Source: Antedon mediterranea (lineage: Eukaryota > Echinodermata > Crinoidea > Comatulida > Antedonidae). Taken from it: 64,000 nt of DNA. The stretch is taken from NCBI RefSeq assembly GCF_964355755.1, contig NC_092680.1:21305001-21369000 (forward strand). Direction: 5' to 3'. Numbering within the stretch: position 1 is the stretch's first letter; every line of letters starts with the position of its first letter. Positions 10,966-23,900 of the stretch are shown in pieces. The notes below the pieces were generated by a model. That model was not told where the DNA came from. It worked only from the letters and a program-made list of their open reading frames with translations, and made no database searches. Both the position numbers and the translations under genes were made by a program.

Positions 10966-13900
10966 AACCTATTTTATTTATTTATTTTCAATCTTTCTAC
11001 ATAGCAAAAAAACAAACATATAAGTATAACAGGAGAGTAGCGGAAAAGCAAAAGTATAAAACTGTCATCTTGTGATGTGCTTGACCAGCCCCTGTCAACT
11101 TGAACGATACAATAAAACCGACATTTAACAAATTTAGAAAAATACATAGAAAAATAAGGTATAATAAAATGTTAACAAAAGTGTTATAAAAATGCAATTG
11201 CTATCTGAACAATCTGATTGTGTAAAAGTTAAAAATTCTGATTGTATAAAAGTTAAAAATTAAACCTATATAAGTAGTTTACGTTTATATCACTGTACTA
11301 GCCTACAATAATATATATGGCATGTGAAGTCATGAAATATGTGCTAATTGGCATTTCTTTGGCTAATAGTTTTTTTTTTAAATTAAAGTGTGCTAAGTTA
11401 TACAAGGTGACTGACTTAAGTTATAATCATTGTAGTCAACAAGTGTGCAGCAGCTAAAATGTCATAATCATATTTTAGTCGTCAATTATTTTTTTTCTCA
11501 TGTAGTGATTCTCTATGGTTGAATGACGTATTTTTTCATATCATTTATCCTAATTATATTGCCCTACATTTTCACTATTGATGATCTATTTTTTTGTCAA
11601 TAAAAGTTGAATGAATAATCTATTGATCAGCTCACATGATTTTGTTATTTCTTTAACTCTGCAATCGATCTCATGACGATATTATAAAAGCCATTATATT
11701 TGTTAAAGAGATCGTTTATCATAAGCGGAATCAGTGCTTTTGACTCCACTTTATCCATCTACTATTAGTAACCGCATTTAGAATAATTATTTATACATCA
11801 TCTCAGTTTATAGTCTATAATGTTAATGTGAATGTGATATGATCAGAGAGAATGTTAGCGAGTACATGAACATCTCTCTTGTTAAAGCATTACTGTGAAA
11901 AAATTATTCCAAAGATAAACAATTTCTACTTTTTCTAAACATGGAAAAACGCCCTGTAAACTGTTACCTTACACATTAGTTTATATTGTAACAATAACTG
12001 TTTGATAAATGAACATCTTTTGTTTAACATTGTTGGGTCGGCAAGGTACAGGGGAAACTGTATCTACATAATGCATAATTCTAATTTTTGATGAGAAATT
12101 AAGAATTTCTACTTTTTCATGGAAAAATATACTGTTGTTGTAGACAATTTAGTTTAGTTTGTATGTATAAATATTGGTTAATTAACAATATTTGACAATA
12201 TAAAAATGAAGATTTATTTTTATTCTTATTATCTCATCTTAAAGCTTATTTCTTTCCGACAAAATAGTATAGTGTTTAGTAGACTTGCTCCAAGTCTGTA
12301 TTGTTTTTTTTAATAATTTATTTGTTTTTATTTCGACCCCGATTTTTGTCTGAAAATACAGACTTGTGAAACACGTATAGAAATCGATTTGCAGACCGCA
12401 AACAACTGATAAGAATGACGTAGGTTATCATACCGTATTTGGCTATATGGGGCGGGCGGTATTTAAATATGGATTTCAAATCAACCAATGATCATTTTGT
12501 TTCAAAATGAAAAAGATCGAGTACGTACAGTCATGCTGAATGTACGATCGAGACTGTTGAAATAATGAAATCGTGTTGCCAAGTTGTTTTGTTTATTAAT
12601 TGTTTAGTCCTTAGCCTAGGCCTCGCACGTATGATCTGCCAAATAAAACGCCAATAAGAGGTAGGCCTACATACCACCACCGGCACACAACAGGATTCAC
12701 ACACAACAGACAGGGCTACGACACCACTACACAGAACAGGACAGGGTCTAGGTGGGATTTAAATCAAATTATCTCCGCGTAATATTAAATGATTCATTCA
12801 ATGTTTGATTTGCGCAGAAGCAAGACGAGTTTTCATGTTCTTGGGGAAAATCCCATCAAATGTTTACCAGACTACTACTAGGCATATAAAATCATTTCTA
12901 GCCTTCAGAAACTTTCATCAATGTCCCGATCAATGTACCCAAGTACATTGTCTAAACGTAACATAGCGCATGCGTACCACAATTAGTTGTTGAGTCTTTG
13001 AAATTCTGAAATATGAATATTAAAACAGTGTACGAGTGAGTAGCCAATCGCATGCAGCTGAAACTAGTCAACCGGATAATCTATGCACCAAGAATTCTTG
13101 GTGTTAAACCACGTGACTTTTGCGTGTTTCCCCAGACGGAGTATCCAAACTCAAGTAATACACGTATGAAACGCCATATGTGCAAAAATGTTTATATTTT
13201 TACTAATATTAAGAAAAAAACTCCGTCTGGAGCCCAGACTAAGTGTTTAGCTACACCCACGTCATATATTGTCTGATTCCTCTCGATGAAGGATTTATCC
13301 TGCTAGCTTCTAGGGTCTTATCGTAGACTGACATCAATCGGTTCAATCTCCTATTATCACTTTTGACAATTGTATTTGTTTCACTGTTACTAAAGCAAGA
13401 CATCATAGGATTCATTCTTTAAAACATTCTGTCTCGTAAATAAATGTTTGTTATGTTCTATTAATAATCATAAAGCTTGCTTGTGAAATGACAAGTTTTG
13501 CAAACCTTAAGTGTGATGCTTACATTAAAGTGATGCTTTCCTCAAGTGAAATAAGGAGGCAAAAAGTATTATTCGTATAGGCTGCCTCCTCTCTCATCTC
13601 ATAGTTGTTATATGTGAGCTGCTTATGCTTAATGTTAGCACCTGTGTATGCTTAGTGTCTATTCGTTAATGTCCTAATTGAGATTTTTTGTCTTTTAAAA
13701 CGAATTTAAATTATTCTGTTTTCATTTAAAAAAATACATTCTAAACAAAGACAGAGAACATTAATCGTGTTTTCCAACATGCCAATATATTAGCATAAGT
13801 CTAACATTTCTTGATTGGTTGTGAATTTGTTTCATATCCCAATAAGTAAATTGAAATGTCAGTACTAATGCGCATTATATTCCATCTACTTTCGATTCGC

Positions 13901-14445
13901 AAGAATAAATTTAATGAAAAACATATAAATAATATATTTTACTTGATTAGGTTTGTTTTGTCATGATTTTGTTAACCGTAAAAGTAATTGTAATGCTCAA
14001 ATATGTTTGACCTTCTGACACTTAGTACAATAATATGCCTCGTGTAAAATAATCAAATTGTAGTTTAACGTTAATTAAAAGATATTAAAAGATTTCAAGA
14101 AAGGCCTGCAGAAAGTTAATATTGACAGTTGCTGCAGTAAGTGAGGATAATTATTTTTAATTACCTTAAATATTGATTATTTTCAAATAAATGAATGTCT
14201 TAAACGGGTTTTAGAGAGGTTAGATAATAGAAACATTAATGTACCGGAATGTGCAAATCTGCTCTTTTCTGGATCAATTCAAGTATAAAGAAAAAAAGAG
14301 TAAATCTATATTTTAATATAATAATATTTAAAACATACTTACCACATCTCTCTGTGTCAAACGTATTCTTGTACATTTTTTTTTCAACAATGCTCCTCCA
14401 TACCTCCGTGGCTCTTTTATAGCTAGTTCACATTATTCATGAGAA

Positions 14446-14575
14446 ACAATGCTTTTCTTAGCTAGTTTCTATCCCGTCACTGTGAACTTTGCTATTGTTT
14501 TAGCTTTCAAACAATGCTTTTCTTAGCTAGTTTCTATCCCGTCAATGTGAACTTTGCTATTGTTTTAGCTTTCAA
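14446..14575. repeat. 65-bp direct repeat x 2
   Basis: The segment from 'aacaatgcttttcttagcta' to 'attgttttagctttca' occurs twice in succession, 65 bp apart and almost identical (one C/A change). Confidence 0.85.
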
Positions 14576-14943
14576 GCCAGTCCTTCCCAGTTTCATTTAC
14601 TGTATTTCCCACTTTCCTGGGATTTCTGCATTCTCACTCATGAGAGGACGAAGTATTGTGGTGTACCCGCAAACTTTATATATATCAACACACTATTATT
14701 TTCGCAAACCTTTCAAACAATATATACTTGCTTTGTTAAGTGTTTATATAAACGGTCAGTGAATGAGAATTTAATATTGACATAGTGGAAGCGTGTTGCT
14801 CTTCGTAAATCAAAACTATATCCATACCTGCACAAAAATCTAGGCAGAGGTTCTTAAATGGTGGATTATAGACACCGCGTAATATCAATTTCAAATACAA
14901 TCCGATGTAGGCTGAACAGTAAAGCACATGGCTTTTGCAAACT

Positions 14944-15165
14944 TGTTCACGGTAGGTTAACAGATCTTTCTTAACATGTATAGCCTACTTTACTAGCCTA
15001 GGCCTTATCAATGATCATTTGTTCACGGTAGGTTAACAGATCTTTCTTAGCATTTAGACTTTACTAGCCTAGGCCTTAATCAATGATCATTTGTTCACGG
15101 TAGGTTAACAGATCTTTCTTAGCATGTAGACTTTACTAGCCTAGGCCTTAATCAATGATCATTTC
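14944..15165. repeat. Minisatellite, ~71-76 bp x 3
   Basis: Three head-to-tail copies begin 'tgttcacggtaggttaacag' and end 'aatcaatgatcattt', near 14944, 15020 and 15091. Confidence 0.85.
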
Positions 15166-15355
15166 TTAAACTACCTTATTTAGCAGGCTTCCTATTTGTG
15201 TAAACATTCCATTGTTTATTGTATTTATCTCTGAGCCGTGGTGTGATTTTTGGAGATTGAGCTGCGAGTTGTTACGGCATTATTCCTACGTCATGCCTTC
15301 CTTGGTGATTTACAACAGGTATTATACTTACGAGAGGTGGAAAGACCCCGGGAAA

Positions 15356-15565
15356 GACTGATAGCTAAGATCGATGAATGAGACTGATAGCTAAGATCGA
15401 TGAATGAGACTGATAGCTAAGATCGATGAATGAGACTGATAGCTAAGATCGATGAATGAGACTGATAGCTAAGATCGATGAATGAGACTGATAGCTAAGA
15501 TCGATGAATGAGACTGATAGCTAAGATCGATGAATGAGACTGATAGCTAAGATCAATGAATGAGA
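15356..15565. repeat. 26-bp minisatellite x 8
   Basis: The 26-bp unit starts 'agactgatagctaagatcga' and is repeated about eight times with almost no divergence (one C-to-A change in the last copy). This suggests recent expansion or ongoing length variation. Confidence 0.95.
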
Positions 15566-15602
15566 CACTCCCATCACCAAAATAGACTATTGGTCAATTA
15601 GT

Positions 15603-15705
15603 AGAAGTTTTGTTCTATTTACTATATTGACTTGATTTGTGTATTATTAAGAAGAAGAAGTACATACACAAATCAAGTCAATATAGTAAATAGAACAGAA
15701 CTTCT
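15603..15705. repeat. Long palindrome, 42-bp arms
   Basis: Arms 15603-15644 and 15664-15705 are reverse complements with one mismatch (34 bp perfect next to the loop). The 19-nt loop contains GAAGAAGAAG. A transcript would form a long hairpin. It lies immediately after the 26-bp minisatellite. It may be a MITE reduced to its inverted repeats or a hairpin RNA source; nothing in the sequence decides. Confidence 0.9.
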
Positions 15706-16798
15706 TTTGTTGTTGTATGTAAATAAATAAATTATTACATATTACATTGGAAACTATTTAAATTAAAATAAGTTTAATGTGTGCTATTATGGTATACGGT
15801 AGGCCTACCCTTACATAAAATAGTTTGGTTACTTTGATCATGGAGGTATAAAATAACCTCCATGCTTTGATTTTATTATGAACGTGAGTTCCATTTACAT
15901 CTTTTAATCTTTACGACTAAAGCTCATACAATGTCGCTAGAATTTTGTGACAATTACTATTCACACAATACTTTAAAATATGGATATGGTACCAATGAAT
16001 ACACGGATTGTTTATAGCGATCAATACACTTACTGTTACTTGTGGCGAAACTTATTGAAATCATATTGGTCCTATTAAGGAGGTAATGCAAAGTGTAATT
16101 GGTGAACAAATAAAAGAGGAAAAAAAAGAAACAAGATGAAATGGTGGAACGATACGGTAATCATCAGTGGTAAAGGATAAAGGGGACGATTATGTTTAAC
16201 GTTACTTTTGCTGAACTGATATTGTTTTAAACGATACAAACTTTATTTATTCTGTCGCAATATCATTATCAAAGAGAAAAAATCAAAAAGAAACGTAATT
16301 TCCTGGTGGAACCTGTCTTAAATTTTATTTGAGTTTCACCAGATACAAGGCATTAACTATTTGATTCATATTTTGTTAACATATATTGAATTTTTCTTTG
16401 TTTAAATAAATGAATGAAAGAATGAAAGGGAAACGTAATGAGCGTAAGTGCGTACCATACTTCTTTGACTGCCGCAAGAGGGCGCGAATCCGGAAGTGAC
16501 TCTCAAAGCGAATTCATTAATGAGTTGGCCAAATTGAAACTTCGATTTAAGCTTAAATGACCGGTAACATCAATACAATCAAATTGAATCACATTCAATT
16601 ATATAAACATAGCGACCACGTCGTACGTACGACGATTAGATATGATTTATTAATAGCTTCGGCTGCCGCTAGAGGCGTGATTCCGGAAGTACTGGCAAAG
16701 TGCCTACAGCGGCGAATCCGAGCTTAATCGCGCTCTCTGTGCGAACGAAGTTGAAATATTCCAATTCCAATCAAACACCTTCAGTTTGTCTCGCTGAA

Positions 16799-16950
16799 GC
16801 ATTGGTTTCCACTGGAGACGCAATACAATGACGTAGGTGCACCGCAAGCGAGTTGAGAAATGAAAAGCGATGGATTATTCGAACTGCCACTTCATTGGTC
16901 AACTCGCTTGCGTTATGTCAACGTCATTGCGTTGCCTCTCTGTGAGAGAG
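16799..16950. mobile_element. Foldback MITE, family 1 (diverged)
   Basis: It begins ATTGGTTTCCACTGGAGACG. The interior has GCAAGCGAGTTGAGAAATG, GATGGATTATTCGAACTG and CATTGGTCAACTCGCTTGCG, and it ends with GTCATTGCGTTGCCTCTCTG. The arms still pair but carry more changes than other copies. Confidence 0.7.
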
Positions 16951-18263
16951 AAAACATGATCAACAACGCATAGTTTGTGGAATATCTGAGACAGCTATTT
17001 CCATAAAAGTGTTTCCATTGTCTCCTCCTATAGAATTTAATTATTGACATATTGAAGTAGACAAATCAGAAGGGTCACATACCTGGAAAACAGCAGGCAA
17101 TTAGGGTAGAATTAGTAAATTTAGAAACATACATTATTTATTAACAATTTAATATATTTAATTATCGAAAGATTACAATCAATTTATTTAGAATTTACAA
17201 AATATAAAATCCAACTTGAGTTAATTAAATTAGGAATATCTAATCAGTTTGTAATGGAACTAACACCAGAATATTAAAAATAGGATCAAAATTTATTTTA
17301 ATGTTTATACATGATGGTCGGTTTCGTAACAACCAATAATACATTGACTATACAATGGAAATCATTTTCACAATAACGGTTTTAGGTCTTTGATCTATAA
17401 GCCATCATGATTGTGCTGATGAACTATCGAACTTCGGAGCAGACGCATATGAAGTCGGAGAAGTTAAAGAAGTATTTTCGCATTTTGGTCTATCAGATTT
17501 CTTCTTTCTTTCTCGTCAAATCGTCACTCGAACGGCGAACGCGTCTGTCCATCATCTACGATTTCTTCTCTTTCGAACTCATTCAACGTATCTGTTTAAA
17601 GTGCAAATAACTTTTGATCAAAGTGTTTAAATTATTTAAAATTTTGTATTTAATAATAATTATTATGGAATCATCATTCAAAATTTCACATCATTACGAT
17701 AATTTGTTGCTGAAATGCAAACACTCATTCCAATTCAACTTTTCTCAAAAAGTAAAATGTTGTAGTTACGTTGTTTTGCCTTTGAACGGCCGTCTTTGAA
17801 ACGTTTCTTTATTACAATTCACCGCGATTGGCCAGATCATCACGTGTTTTCCGTGTCATGTTTACGCATAGAACTCGTTCATTAAGGATATTAGTGTGTC
17901 AACTATTGACGTTTTGACTTCGCTGATGATAATTAAAACAAAATGTTACCTGCACGTGATACATTAGTTTTCAAACTGATTGTTATTGAACGATTATATT
18001 GTGTTACAAAATAGATTAACATCCCTCCATTGCATTCATGATTGTAATTTCAATACTTCTTAAACGTTAAAAAAAATATCCTTATTTACAGATATAAAGC
18101 CAATATACAGAGATACAATTTTGAATCCATAAATGTATTATATATTATCATATCGATATTGCCTTCGTGCAACCAATCGTATAATACAGTTTACATAACT
18201 GTCTGATCTCGGTGCTTAATATACCTATTCTAATATTCTGATACAGTACATTCCAACGGCATA

Positions 18264-18352
18264 TACGTAACAATAATTTGACCAATCACAAGCAACGAAT
18301 GAACCGTCACTTGTGATTGGTCAACTTTCCTTCCGCGCACGTAGTGTGTTGC
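18264..18352. mobile_element. Foldback MITE, family 1 (internal part only)
   Basis: Only the self-complementary centre remains: TTGACCAATCACAAGC ... CACTTGTGATTGGTCAAC, with GCGCACGTAGTGTGTTGCC after it. Confidence 0.6.
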
Positions 18353-18594
18353 CAAGGAACAACAACACAATATCCATCACGATTGAAAACATTGCATCTA
18401 CGGTACGGTACTACTTTTGTATTTGATTGTAATGTTTTCTTATGTATATTAGTTAAGAGCTTTGTATCTATATATATGTACATAACGAATAAAGAATAAA
18501 TTAATGAAAAAAAATTACATAAGTATGGCTACACGACATGAAATATAACAATAACAGTTATATAATGAGGAATGTTACTATACCTTACGTATAA

Positions 18595-19421
18595 TACTGT
18601 ACGTGAGTGTATTGCTTCCTGGATATTGTATAGCTTTTTTTTTTTTTTTCTCTTTTGTGGCGCAAACACCACTTTTATTCACATTCATATTATCTCATAT
18701 TACATAAAATCGTATTATTTAACTTGTAAATGTCGTTACAGTTCATAAGTAACATTTTTACATATATGAATCCTGTATTACTCCTTTTTTCATTAATTTT
18801 CGTATATTTTGTTATACACTTGACAGGATCATCATTGTCATCTATCCCGTTTTAAAATAGTTCACACATTTTCATTTGTTTGTTTTCATTTTACAACCCG
18901 GATTATACAATATATTTATATACATGATAAAAAAAACAATAATAACTCAGTACCACCAGTAACCCGTATCACTGTAATTCTTTTTCGGTTAATCGTATCA
19001 AATTAGAAATTATATTATCATAATCTTATTTCTTAAAGCTACCCATTTTTCTATACTTGTTTCTTTATTGTTATATGTTTCACATTCAATGTTATATAAC
19101 ATATTGCTTTTAAATGAATTCCATAAAGATTTACCCACTGGCTTATTTAGTGCAGATAACATTTTTATTCTATAAATAGTAAATGCTGCAAAAGTGTAAA
19201 TATAATCTATTAGCTTATCTCCCGTTCCTAGTATTAATTGTTTAAATGATATATTATTGTGATTTAAACTTACAAAGATACTAAGCATTTTCCTCCAATA
19301 TTTCTGAATAAATCTACAACTAAAAAACAAATGATTTTCATTTTCAATTTCTCCACATTTGTCACACGTTTGTGTACTTGTACTGTACGTGAGTGTATTG
19401 CTTCCTGGATATTGTATAGCT
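18595..19421 (-). mobile_element. 5'-truncated LINE with 41-bp target-site duplication
   Basis: An insert of about 745 bp (18636-19380) is bounded by identical 41-bp direct repeats at 18595-18635 and 19381-19421. On the minus strand it reads from a truncated 5' end into a reverse-transcriptase C-terminal zinc-knuckle region (CDKCGEIENENHLFFSC, then FIQKYW). The coding frame stops at 19010. About 370 nt of 3' UTR and a poly(A) tail follow (the long T-run on the plus strand from 18636). Truncation, tail and duplication together are the classic outcome of target-primed reverse transcription. Which LINE clade it belongs to cannot be read from this fragment. Confidence 0.9.
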
Positions 19422-20978
19422 ATTGTTTTTTTACCATAACATCATGAATATTCATGAGCTTTGAAAACAACAAAGATGGTGTATGGTAGCTATTCTGTCG
19501 GTCTAGACTGTAAGGTGACATATTTTAGATATATTATTCTTTAATCGTAACGTCGAATATTAACGTTCAGATGGAATGGCTCATAAACAACAAATCAACT
19601 ACTAATGACAGTATCATATATCCAATTGTGTAAAGTGGTTAGAGAAGAAACATTCCATTTCATTGGCTTCATTTGCTGTTTTCAATGTAAATTGCTTGCT
19701 TTTTTAAAGTGAACAATTCCCTTTGTTTTCTCGGTATTTGTAGGGAAGAGTGAATTTCACTGTCTGGTTATACGCACTTGCACTACTTTCTGTAGGATTA
19801 GGCTACGATAGACATTTCTATACCTCCATGATATTACACCGTGTGACTATCTCTATTGAGGCTGTCACAATGTTTAGTTTTTCTACATTTTTTGGAAGAT
19901 TCATCCAATATAGGCGATAACATCTGCCAGGTATAACTGTGATGCTTCATTATACATTCATAATGACAACAATATCAATTAGAATAGGGGATGTGTCGAA
20001 TAATTGCTATGTGAAATAATGTACATAGTTCAGACGGGTAAGCAGACTTGAAAGCTAAATGGATTGAATTCTGCTGACAAGTGGTTTGTTACGTCACAGG
20101 TTTTAGATTATGTACATTGTAGTGCTTGGATTTGTCGTGTGAATGAACTGTATTGTCTACTGTTAGTAGGCCAAGCCTTCCGATTTCGCCACCATCTTTC
20201 ATATATTATTATAATACCACATAATCAAATATATAATGGATGTTTTATTTCTGTAATATTCAAGATTGGTGATAATAGGTATCGGCAATCATTGATTAGT
20301 AAACATGATGATTAAGGAGTTTGTTTTCGAATTCTGGTTAATTCTGGTTGAATATTAATAATCCCGGTTCTTTGAGAGTGGTTTACACGCAGTAGTTCAC
20401 GCGTTCCTCCGGGCGTTCTCTTGATCAATCGTCTGCTTTAATACAATTTTAATGTAAAAAGATTCGTTTAATTCTGAGATTAATTTGTTTTCTTTTTTGA
20501 CATTGATTCATGTCAAGTGAATAAATGAAAAATCGTTGACAAATTTGCATATCTGTTAAGTCATTTGAGGTTTAGCCAATAGTGGGGTTGATTTAATGCA
20601 CACGCGCAACTCTAAAATTAGGATGATGGGAAAATTATACAAACAAGATTTGTTTCAAGAATATTCTGTACAGATCTGATTTGAAATGTATGCATGCGAT
20701 GTCCGGCTTGGGATCTCTATTTATCGAGCATCCATCAGTGTTGAAAGAAACTGAACTGATTGTATACAGCAGTATACCAATACCTGAACATCGATTATAA
20801 TTTGGACACTTGCTCTTCTAGACATTGTTACATTTGTAGTTTTAAAAAAATATCCAGACATTATTAATAAAACTTAAGGTGTCATCCTGCGATAGCTATC
20901 TCGGTGTAGAAGAACTGCATCAAAAGTTAAACGCAGTAATACACACCTTGAACTTCCTGTGGCAACACACGTTGAAGG

Positions 20979-23900
20979 ATGAGCGGCTTACGAAGGCTGA
21001 GTGAAATCGTGGATATAGCCAGAAGAGCTTATATTGGAGGGTTTCAAACAAGAATCGAAGCTGAAGAGGCTATGCAATTGCATTCATCCGCTCGACAATC
21101 CAACGCTACTACTAATTCTGATATCGAGATGGTTGACGGATGGGATGATGTTTTAAATGATGCCTATATTTTAAAAGTAATGTATGGTGATTTTATTTTT
21201 ATGTTTAATGATCAGGTAATGGTCAGTGAATGTTATTGACTGGTTTGCTTAGAGTATTAAGGTATATTTGAGTTCCGTATTTCATTTGCATGCCAACTTA
21301 CCGGTAACGTGTGTAAAGTTCTATGACCTATTCAATTCAAAATGTAAAAATGTATGTTAAGTCAAATTGAGACTGCTGGCATTCAACAAAGAATGTGACG
21401 TAACTGTGCGTAGTAAAGGCCCGCATGAATGCAAAACGTTGACAAAATTGTGGTTTATTTGTGTATTTCAATTGTCTGTTATCACTAATTTTAAGGCATC
21501 GGTTTGGTTCGAATCTTATGTTATCATTTAGGACATTCTAACGGTATTGCTTGTGAAGTGACTCGATGATCAAACTGGTTGTAAATTACACGACACTATT
21601 TGTTCAGCTTGAGCTATTAAAACTAGCTAGATAGTTTACACAGGTACTATTAACCTATTAACAAAGTGTGGTAAAACCATGTTTATATATCGTAAAATGA
21701 ATCCGAACGTTTGGTCACAATATATCGACCGCGTCTTGTCTATAGAAACAAAGAGTTAAGAGGGCAAAGAATGTATTTCAGCAACTGTACCTTACCGGAA
21801 GAATTATTCCTCCATGGATGTACCCTCGTCGACGGAGCAAAACTTCAAAGTAATTATTTAAACTATATAAAGTGCAGTTGGAAAATTGTTTACACATGGA
21901 ACAGTAAATGAGGCCTATTGCATACACTACACTTGTCAAGATGTTTAGACATATGATGATTTGTAATAATTTATAGAAAACAACTAGCCACTGCAACTGT
22001 GTTGTTTATTGTCGTAATGTAAGAGTGGATTAGACTAATTCAGTTAAGCTTTTGATGATAAACTTAATCTTCCTTTTGAGTAAATACGTAGTCTTTCGTG
22101 GTATTATAATTACAATACTAACATATTCAATTCCGTTTATCTTATATTGATGTACGTGATCGGAGGCCTAACGTTTCATCATCATCATCTTACAATTGAT
22201 GTGACACCTAAACTGGTGAATATCATTTCAATATGTGCGATAATTGCCATCAATATTTTTTTTTATCGTTATGATGATTTGAAAAGTCTCGCTTAATACA
22301 AACATTGTTCCAACGAGATACAAAGTTGAAATAATGACCACATTTTTGCTTATTGTAAGCAAAAGGCTGATTTTCTAATAAACGTATAAAATATACATTA
22401 GGACTTGGTGTTTGGAAGTAGTATGGTGGGTGTCACACAATAGCATTTGTTCCAGCATGTAAATGTAGTGTCTTCTCAAACCTATCTAATTTGTATAACT
22501 GTATAAAGAGGTATAACATGTTTTTCTGTTTCTACAATCATTTTTTTTAATGACGTCATGTTAAAAAAAACTTCTCAGTGATTATACTGATAATTAATTG
22601 TGATTTTTAAAGACTAAAATAATTAATTAATAAATATCTTTGTCTCAGATCGTGTTGGTTGGTTAGTTTGCTGGTTTTTAATGACTTATCTGTTTATTTT
22701 TCAATTCCTAAATGGCCTAGGCGATAAAACTCACAAACACCCTAATTAGTACTACTACCATTTTAACACACTCTACAAACCTCGTAATCATTGTTTCTAG
22801 TTTTATTATATTACAAGTCTAATGAATGACGTCATCAATTCTGTAATTAACGTACTTATCTGTAGAGCATTGCAGGTGCATTTAATTGGAGTAATTAGTA
22901 TTAATATTCATAATTAATAATGAATGTATCATCAGACTAATCGTTGAAACACAACTAGCCACAAACAAAATTGCTTTAGTATTCATTTTTTATTATGCTT
23001 TTTATTATTCTAATAATTATAACTCTCTTATTATAGTTTGACGACATTCCATACTAAAAGAAAGTTTTCACATGAGTCACAAAACTAGATAGACTCGAGT
23101 AATGTTAAATACAAGTAATGCTGATAACAACATTATATCAAGGCAATATAATAATTGCCTCATTGAAAGAAACCACATACCGTACTTTTTTACTGCTTTT
23201 TACTGTTTGTTTGTTAATGCAGATATTTTATGGGTTTTTTTTGTTGCAAATATGTAATATTCCTTGTAAATGCAGGCCCTTTATAACGTAATTAAGAAAA
23301 ACGAATTCGTCTGTATAATTTATTGACTTGAAATGACATAGTTTTATTCAATCGATATCCTTCATCATCGTCCAATTTTTTTATTTATTTTTAGATAGCA
23401 GAGAAGGGAAATTATGATGAATTTATTGAGCTGTATCGGAGTAAACCGGACCGAGTCAATTTTAAAGATAAGCGTGGTGCCGGTGTTCTACACCATTCGG
23501 TCAAAGGCAACAACATACAAATCATGGAGTTCCTCATATCTGAGGGCATTGGTAATATTCTATTTTACTCTTTTGTTTATGTTTGAAAGAAGTTTTACAA
23601 TATGGAGTTTGTGAAATTCTAATTAATAAGTCTAGTCTTGAAAATGTACCAAAATGCGAAAGTTTTCTTGAGGTTTTTTTTTACTTCTGCATGAGTTTGT
23701 CAACTCCGTCTACACGCAAACTTTTCTTGCCAAATGCTTGAGTTTGCTTGTGTTTTAAAACCAAAGTTTAGCTTAAATGATTAAATGATTTGAATTGTTG
23801 TTGTTTATCGTTTTATGTATTGCAATACATTCTGATGGGTTTCCCGCTGTCAAATTTAAATGAAAATAAAAAAAAAACACATCATCATTAGGTTATATTA

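Larger units (their letters stand above)
7087..20978 (+). other. TRPA1 5' intron / region between alternative first exons
   Basis: This is about 13.9 kb of AT-rich non-coding sequence between exons 1a and 1b. It contains a possible third first exon (10276-10389), tandem repeats at 10646-10965, 14446-14575, 14944-15165 and 15356-15565, a 42-bp-arm palindrome (15603-15705), two family-1 MITEs, and a truncated LINE flanked by a 41-bp duplication (18595-19421). Other open frames here are short and featureless. Confidence 0.65.

Noticed and set aside
13133-13231. Short inverted repeat (CCAGACGGAGT / ACTCCGTCTGG) about 95 bp apart
   Set aside because: Only 11-bp arms. A 30-bp stretch of its interior resembles 36095-36115, but I could not define an element from two weak matches.
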